From assembly GCF_000003815.2 (NCBI RefSeq), contig NC_049995.1, positions 8,553,520-8,617,519 of the forward strand: 64,000 bases of DNA. Direction: 5' to 3'. The translations under genes were made by a program, and so were the position numbers. The stretch is from Branchiostoma floridae (lineage: Eukaryota > Chordata > Leptocardii > Amphioxiformes > Branchiostomatidae). Below the pieces are notes generated by a model. The model ran no database searches. It saw only the letters and a list, made by a program, of their open reading frames with translations, and had not been told where the DNA came from. Positions 59,693 to 64,000 of this stretch are shown piece by piece (within the stretch, counting starts at the first letter, position 1; every line of letters begins with the position of its first letter).

Positions 59693-60538
59693 GGTCAACT
59701 TTCAAAGGCTTTATGGCGTTTTTTTTCTGTCAGAATATTGCTGTTGAACGATGCTCCATTGGAAGAACGTTATGACATTTCGAGTTCAGTTCCACTGAAC
59801 GTTTGACGCGTGTTCCATTCGTTCTTAAAACGGCTGGTAAATTTTGCCACTCTCTTTCCCCAAAGGTGAACGTTGTCACTTCCGGGTATGACTAGTAATA
59901 TGACCTTTGACCTTATCATCACCTGTTCTTTTCCCATGAACTTTATTTGCTTGATAGCCCCCGTTTACTTAGTAATATAGCATCAAAGCTATCAAAAAAC
60001 CTTTTTCGAAAGAGCTATCATTACAAGTAGAAAGTACATTGTAATTTCTACTTTTACAGTAGAAACGTTACAGTAAGCCGTAATGAAATCTCATATGAAG
60101 GGGGGGGGGGCGAAAAAATGCAGGTATTATTTTTTTTGTGTTTGTGTCTGTACTCTAATTCGTCAAAACGGCTTTGGTCTGTGCGTACTAAATATTCAAT
60201 ATTCCATTTCTGAGAAAGCTACCCGTATCCAGAAAGACAATTTTATGCGCTATTATGATACTTGCATCGTGGTCGTTTAAATTGATGACCGGAAGAGATA
60301 AAAATAAGCTAATTGAAAAATGGAGTGAATATTTTGCACTCCATGCAGGTATTATTGACCTACTTTTGAAAAAAAAATAGAGGGCTGTTGCTGCTGATGA
60401 TAATACAGAGAAAGTTTCCTTTCGTTTATTTTGTTACTTTTCTGTTCTTGCACGTACAAATTGACAATACGTAATTACGTAAGTTCTGCTCTGAAGCAGA
60501 TCCTTACCGTTATCTAATTATTATCTGTTTCTTTCTTC

Positions 60539-60660
60539 GTGAAGAAGTGCCCTTCCCAAGGGCACAAGATCGATGATAAACTAGGCAGGTTTCGAACTCG
60601 GGACCTCTTGGGCCTGAGCCCAAAGCGCTGTCGATTGCGCCACATGATCTCACGTGTCCA
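60539..60660 (-). repeat. tRNA-derived SINE
   Basis: On the minus strand TGGCGCAATCGACAGCGC (box A) and GAGTTCGAAACC (box B) 45 bases apart, followed by a tail with the hairpin CCCTTGGGAAGGG. The anticodon arm is oversized and the acceptor ends do not pair, which argues for a SINE and not a tRNA gene. Confidence 0.65.
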
Positions 60661-60732
60661 TACACTAGGAGAAGTCAATAATTATCCCAGATGTGTGTCA
60701 TACGTAATTACAAAGCAAATGGGGATAATTTG

Positions 60733-61671
60733 TACGAGGGCAGTTCAAAAAGTAATGCCACTGATTTTATAACAGGCTCATGTTTTTATCGAATGAGTTG
60801 AAATTTGGCACAAAGGTACAAGAATATATCCTCTTGAGATTTACATATCTCAATTTGTTGTTAAGATTTTTATGAGTGACTGAGTTGAGTTCAAGATGAC
60901 CACACCCTTGTTATCCCGTCGGAAGAAATTAGAGGGTCAATTAACGTGCAATTGATAATGTCTCTAAATCACTTGTAGCTATTGTAAGGAACTAAAATTG
61001 CACCTGTATCAAGTTTTATTTCTCTACAAGCCACATGCCTATTTTCATCTTTGAAATACAATCACTTATTATTTTTTCGTTCCTGGTGTGAAGTAAGGTC
61101 GTCAGGGTCGTAATTAGCAGTGGGTTAGGGGTGGGCTGCTTAAAGTTTGCATAACCGAATTGTTTTACTAAATGAGAAAAATCAAACTTAACACACTTCT
61201 TGATCTTGAAACATTTAATAATTGTGCCAAGTTTCGCATCTTTTGGCCAATGGAAAAGCAGTCTACAAAAACCTTTATTCAACAAATCACGTATTTGGCT
61301 ATTAATCAAACTGACTGTAATATAGCCACTCGCTCCATTCTAGTGGCTGTAAAAGATGAACCATTGAGAGTTCAAACATGAAATTTGGCATGTTATCTTT
61401 AGAGACATTTGTTATTGTACAGGTGAAATTTCAGCCTCCTACAATAGTCTTAAAATTGTAAGATCTAGAGGAACTGATCTCCTGACAAGCTTTTAAGGGT
61501 GTGGTCATCTTAAAATCATCTCAGTTGCTCATAAAAATCTGAACCACAAATTGAGATATCTCAAACTCAAGAGGATACAGTGTTGTACATTTGTGCCAAA
61601 TTTCAACTCATTCGATGAAAACATGAGCCTGTTATAAAACCAGTGGCATTACTTTTTGAACTGCCCTCGTA
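60733..61671. mobile_element. Long palindromic mariner-like element
   Basis: TACGAGGGCAGTTCAAAAAG and its inverse CTTTTTGAACTGCCCTCGTA bound a 939-bp element with TA at each end. The arms are diverged inverted copies for at least 180 bp (AATGCCACTG..AGGCTCATG..AATTTGGCACAAA). GAGGGNNGTTCAAAAAGT ends are typical of mariner elements. No transposase frame was recognised. Confidence 0.78.
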
Positions 61672-62015
61672 TACAACAATCTTTATTGACACGACAAAAG
61701 TACAGCGACTTTCGTACTTCTACATGTATAACAACTACTTACAGTACAACTAAACACATATATATGGATATCTATAGGTATGGATACATCAACATAAAGG
61801 GTCTAGCATGTCATTTACACTATTGGTTCTACGGTATAAACAATCGTGGATATATTTGACTACTTGTACAATGTGGGTATATGAGCCATCCTGTCAGAAA
61901 GACACTTTCTGGAACATAAACAAGCAAATAACATTTTTTTCCCCTTCTTTATTGATTTTTTTCAACATGAAGTTATAGATACACACAAACAGGAAAAAAA
62001 TAACGAACCTGACCC

Positions 62016-62222
62016 TAAGGCTTAGGTCACATTTCAAAACCGGGGCCCGGCGGGATGTTTTAAGAAACGAAAAATTACAATGTATACCTTGAAATATACA
62101 CAAATCATGCCCATGAATCTTATTTTTGGAATTTTGTGTATTCTGATCCATTTTATATCATTCTTTTCGCTCCCGAAAGCTGCCCGGCCGGGCCCCGGTT
62201 TGGAAATGTGACCAAAGCCTAA
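62016..62222. mobile_element. MITE with TTAGGCTTTGGTCACATTTC ends
   Basis: TAAGGCTTAGGTCACATTTC at the left inverts to GAAATGTGACCAAAGCCTAA at the right, continuing into CCGGGGCCCGGC / GCCGGGCCCCGG. Related sequence is inserted in the SINE at 44702-45200. Confidence 0.75.
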
Positions 62223-62667
62223 TGCACAAAACTATCCTTATCTATCATCCCTCATTATATACATAACGTGTCATATCATGTTACATGTCGTTATATCATG
62301 GTTATTATCATTGTTATTTCGTTATATAATATCATCATTATTAGTTTATCACTTTTCTTCATTACACCGTTTATCTATCGTATGCCAATTCAAGCCTTTG
62401 TGGAATGTACTAGAAATAATAATATATCGTTACATACACACAGAAATGATTAGAATTTTCTATATCAATAAAACGGCTACTTTATCACCTGTTTGATGCA
62501 CTATTTGTCAACTATGTGAGCCTTAACGCCATACGATAAGGCAGCAACATCATTGTCAACTTTTTCCCATCATGAAAACATACTGTGATTTTCCGTAAAT
62601 AGTTTCATCATGGTAAATACATATATAGTAAAGTTCTTCAAACACAACCAAAGTAGTACTCACTTCC

Positions 62668-62700
62668 AACGTTTCGGTGTCTATCTGACACCATCATCAG
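62668..62700 (-). ncRNA. Hammerhead-ribozyme-like core (minus strand)
   Basis: CTGATGA, one extra T, stem GGTGTC/GACACC with loop AGATA, then GAAACGTT. Both invariant strands are intact; the extra base before stem II is the same departure as in the other copies. Confidence 0.42.
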
Positions 62701-62811
62701 AGAAGAGGGGGGATACAAACTGAGTCACGTTTGGGACGGCATTCTCACTGCTGCAGCGCCACCTACATCGGCTATAAGTAGCAATGAGAAGTAGATCCAG
62801 TCATTCTAACC

Positions 62812-62844
62812 CTGATGACGGTGTCTGATAGACACCGAAACGTT
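62812..62844 (+). ncRNA. Hammerhead-ribozyme-like core (plus strand)
   Basis: CTGATGA, one extra C, stem GGTGTC/GACACC with loop TGATA, then GAAACGTT. The mirror of the core at 62668-62700. Confidence 0.42.
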
Positions 62845-62909
62845 GGAAGTGAGCACTAATTTTTTGTATTTGACGAACTTTACTATATGATGTGATTTCA
62901 CTGATATGT

Positions 62910-63530
62910 TCAGATTTGCGTAAGTGTTCCATTGAGTACAAAGTCTGGTTTGTTAATTTCCATGTTAGCGTGTTCAAGAACCTTTGAAATGATCCCCATC
63001 TCCCGCTTCCCCACCCAGCTATCTCCCCCACTCGGCCCTCTGCCGGCCATTCTATGCCCCGCCTGACTGTTCATGCGGAAAACGTCTCGTATGTTCTGTT
63101 TAGCATCCTTATCTCGACACTTGATGCCGAGAATATCCATAACTTTCACAACCATATCCTCCTTATACTTACATAACTCATCGTATCTCAGTATCACGTG
63201 GAAGCATTTACGTGGGTCAGCTGCTTTCGTGATCTCGTTTGCTTTTTTCATAAGCGTGAGCCAAACACATACACAAAACCAAAAGACACCGTGAGTCAAA
63301 GGGATAGATGAAAATAAAGGATTTTCCCATGGAGGAGTAACCACTAGGTCGCGTACGCTTTCGACAAACTTGATGTCACGTTTAAGAGTTTTTTGGAGCC
63401 GGTACTTCCAATAGCGACCCGCTGCCATCATATGGAGGGTAGAGTCTACGAAACCGACTACGTCCCGATATAAGAAGATGTTCTTCACTTCTGGCAATGC
63501 AGTCTGCAACACGTCTGCAATGGGGGTAAC
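62910..63530 (-). CDS. Sulfotransferase-like protein, last exon (gene continues off the window)
   Basis: Exon begins after ttatccacag at 63531 and ends at TGA 62910-62912: 206 residues, phase 0 at the start if read VTPIADVLQTALPE. The stretch KNIFLYRDVVGFVDSTLHM matches the 3'-phosphate-binding motif of PAPS-dependent sulfotransferases, with Arg and Ser eight residues apart, as the family requires. Further on is a Trp-rich hydrophobic segment (GVFWFCVCVWLTLMKK) and RYDELCKY, also typical of the fold. The PAPS 5'-loop exon must lie beyond 64000. Substrate unknown. Confidence 0.75.
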   Translation of the reverse strand, partial: VTPIADVLQTALPEVKNIFLYRDVVGFVDSTLHMMAAGRYWKYRLQKTLKRDIKFVESVRDLVVTPPWENPLFSSIPLTHGVFWFCVCVWLTLMKKANEITKAADPRKCFHVILRYDELCKYKEDMVVKVMDILGIKCRDKDAKQNIRDVFRMNSQAGHRMAGRGPSGGDSWVGKREMGIISKVLEHANMEINKPDFVLNGTLTQI

Positions 63531-63540
63531 CTGTGGATAA

Positions 63541-64000
63541 ATTAAGATATGGAACTGTCAGTAAGATGAAGGGAAAGTCGTACAAGAAGAAGAAAGCGAA
63601 GTAAGATCTATATTATGGGACACATTTTTATTTGAAACTGAATTTCAACTACCTAAGCTTCTACCTTTGTAAAGTATTTTTGTCTCAGGACAATGTTATT
63701 ATTACCAAAGGAAGTCTCCTTACTTATAATCGCATAACATATATTACCTCTGCATTCCTTTCTTGTATGTCAAAAGTATCTAATATTCAAAATGGCCTAT
63801 TTGCAAAATGTTTGTAACTTAGTCATCTCCTTTTTTCGCATAACAAACTACACACTACACCGAGGCATTCCTATGTATACGTAGGTGTCAAAGTTTGTGA
63901 ACAGTTTAGTTCGTAGGCAGCAAAACAACTACCCGCGATATAAAAAAAAACTTTGGTAAAAAGAGCGTGAATGTGTCATGGACTATAATGAATAAGCTTA
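63541..64000. other. Presumed sulfotransferase intron
   Basis: AT-rich, no exon-like frame with sequence resembling a PAPS-binding loop, no repeat recognised. Confidence 0.4.

Larger units (their letters stand above)
62636..62880. mobile_element. Foldback element with two intact, inverted hammerhead-like cores
   Basis: Outer arms AAAGTTCTTCAAA...GTACTCACTTCCAACG and CGTTGGAAGTGAGCAC...TTTGACGAACTTTA are inverted copies of each other. The centre has CACGTTTGGGACGGCATTC and GCAGCGCCACCTA, as in 3718-4010. It ends near 62886, 24 bases beyond the stop codon of the sulfotransferase exon, so it lies in that gene's 3' UTR or flank. Confidence 0.7.

Noticed and set aside
60580-60660. Possible minus-strand tRNA gene
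   Set aside because: Good box A and B but oversized anticodon arm and a SINE-like tail.

Overview
This is a eukaryotic, intron-rich animal window. I judge it to be an invertebrate chordate, most likely a lancelet (Branchiostoma). The reasons are dense short exons, single copies of conserved metazoan genes (polycystin-1-like, cytoplasmic poly(A)-binding protein, KCTD7-like, poly-C2H2 zinc finger) and introns packed with many families of small inverted-repeat elements. The species call is inference; gene and exon calls come from reading frames, GT/AG borders and recognisable motifs.

Layout. 46-18184 (+): the 3' part of a polycystin-1-family gene, 25 exons that join in one frame into 1572 codons plus stop: extracellular REJ/GAIN-like part, GPS with an intact HL/T cleavage site, TM1, PLAT, and a total of 11 predicted membrane segments ending in the polycystin channel domain. 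18185-23450: intergenic, repeats and a LINE 3' fragment. 24472-36582 (-), with a 5' leader exon near 38369-38620: cytoplasmic poly(A)-binding protein, 15 coding exons, 654 residues. 41620-44034 (-): a secreted, very acidic, Glu/Gln-repeat protein of unknown function, broken by a 100-N gap and a one-base frameshift. 47049-48478 (-): a 14-finger C2H2 protein. 48586-54334 (+): a Ty3/gypsy-type LTR retrotransposon with two identical 190-bp LTRs, a SCAN-like gag, a textbook -1 frameshift site and a large internal inverted duplication that has replaced RNase H and most of integrase. 57359-59692 (-): a KCTD7-like BTB protein, three exons. 62910-63530 (-): last exon of a sulfotransferase-like gene that runs off the window.

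The protein genes are unrelated neighbours; no operon-like logic applies. What ties the window together is its mobile DNA: at least three hAT-type elements with 8-bp target duplications, several TA-flanked palindromic MITEs, tRNA-derived SINEs, a three-copy repeat confined to the PABP introns, and foldback elements that carry a hammerhead-ribozyme-like core. The last of these, together with the rearranged retrotransposon and its frameshift signal, are the observations most worth following up.
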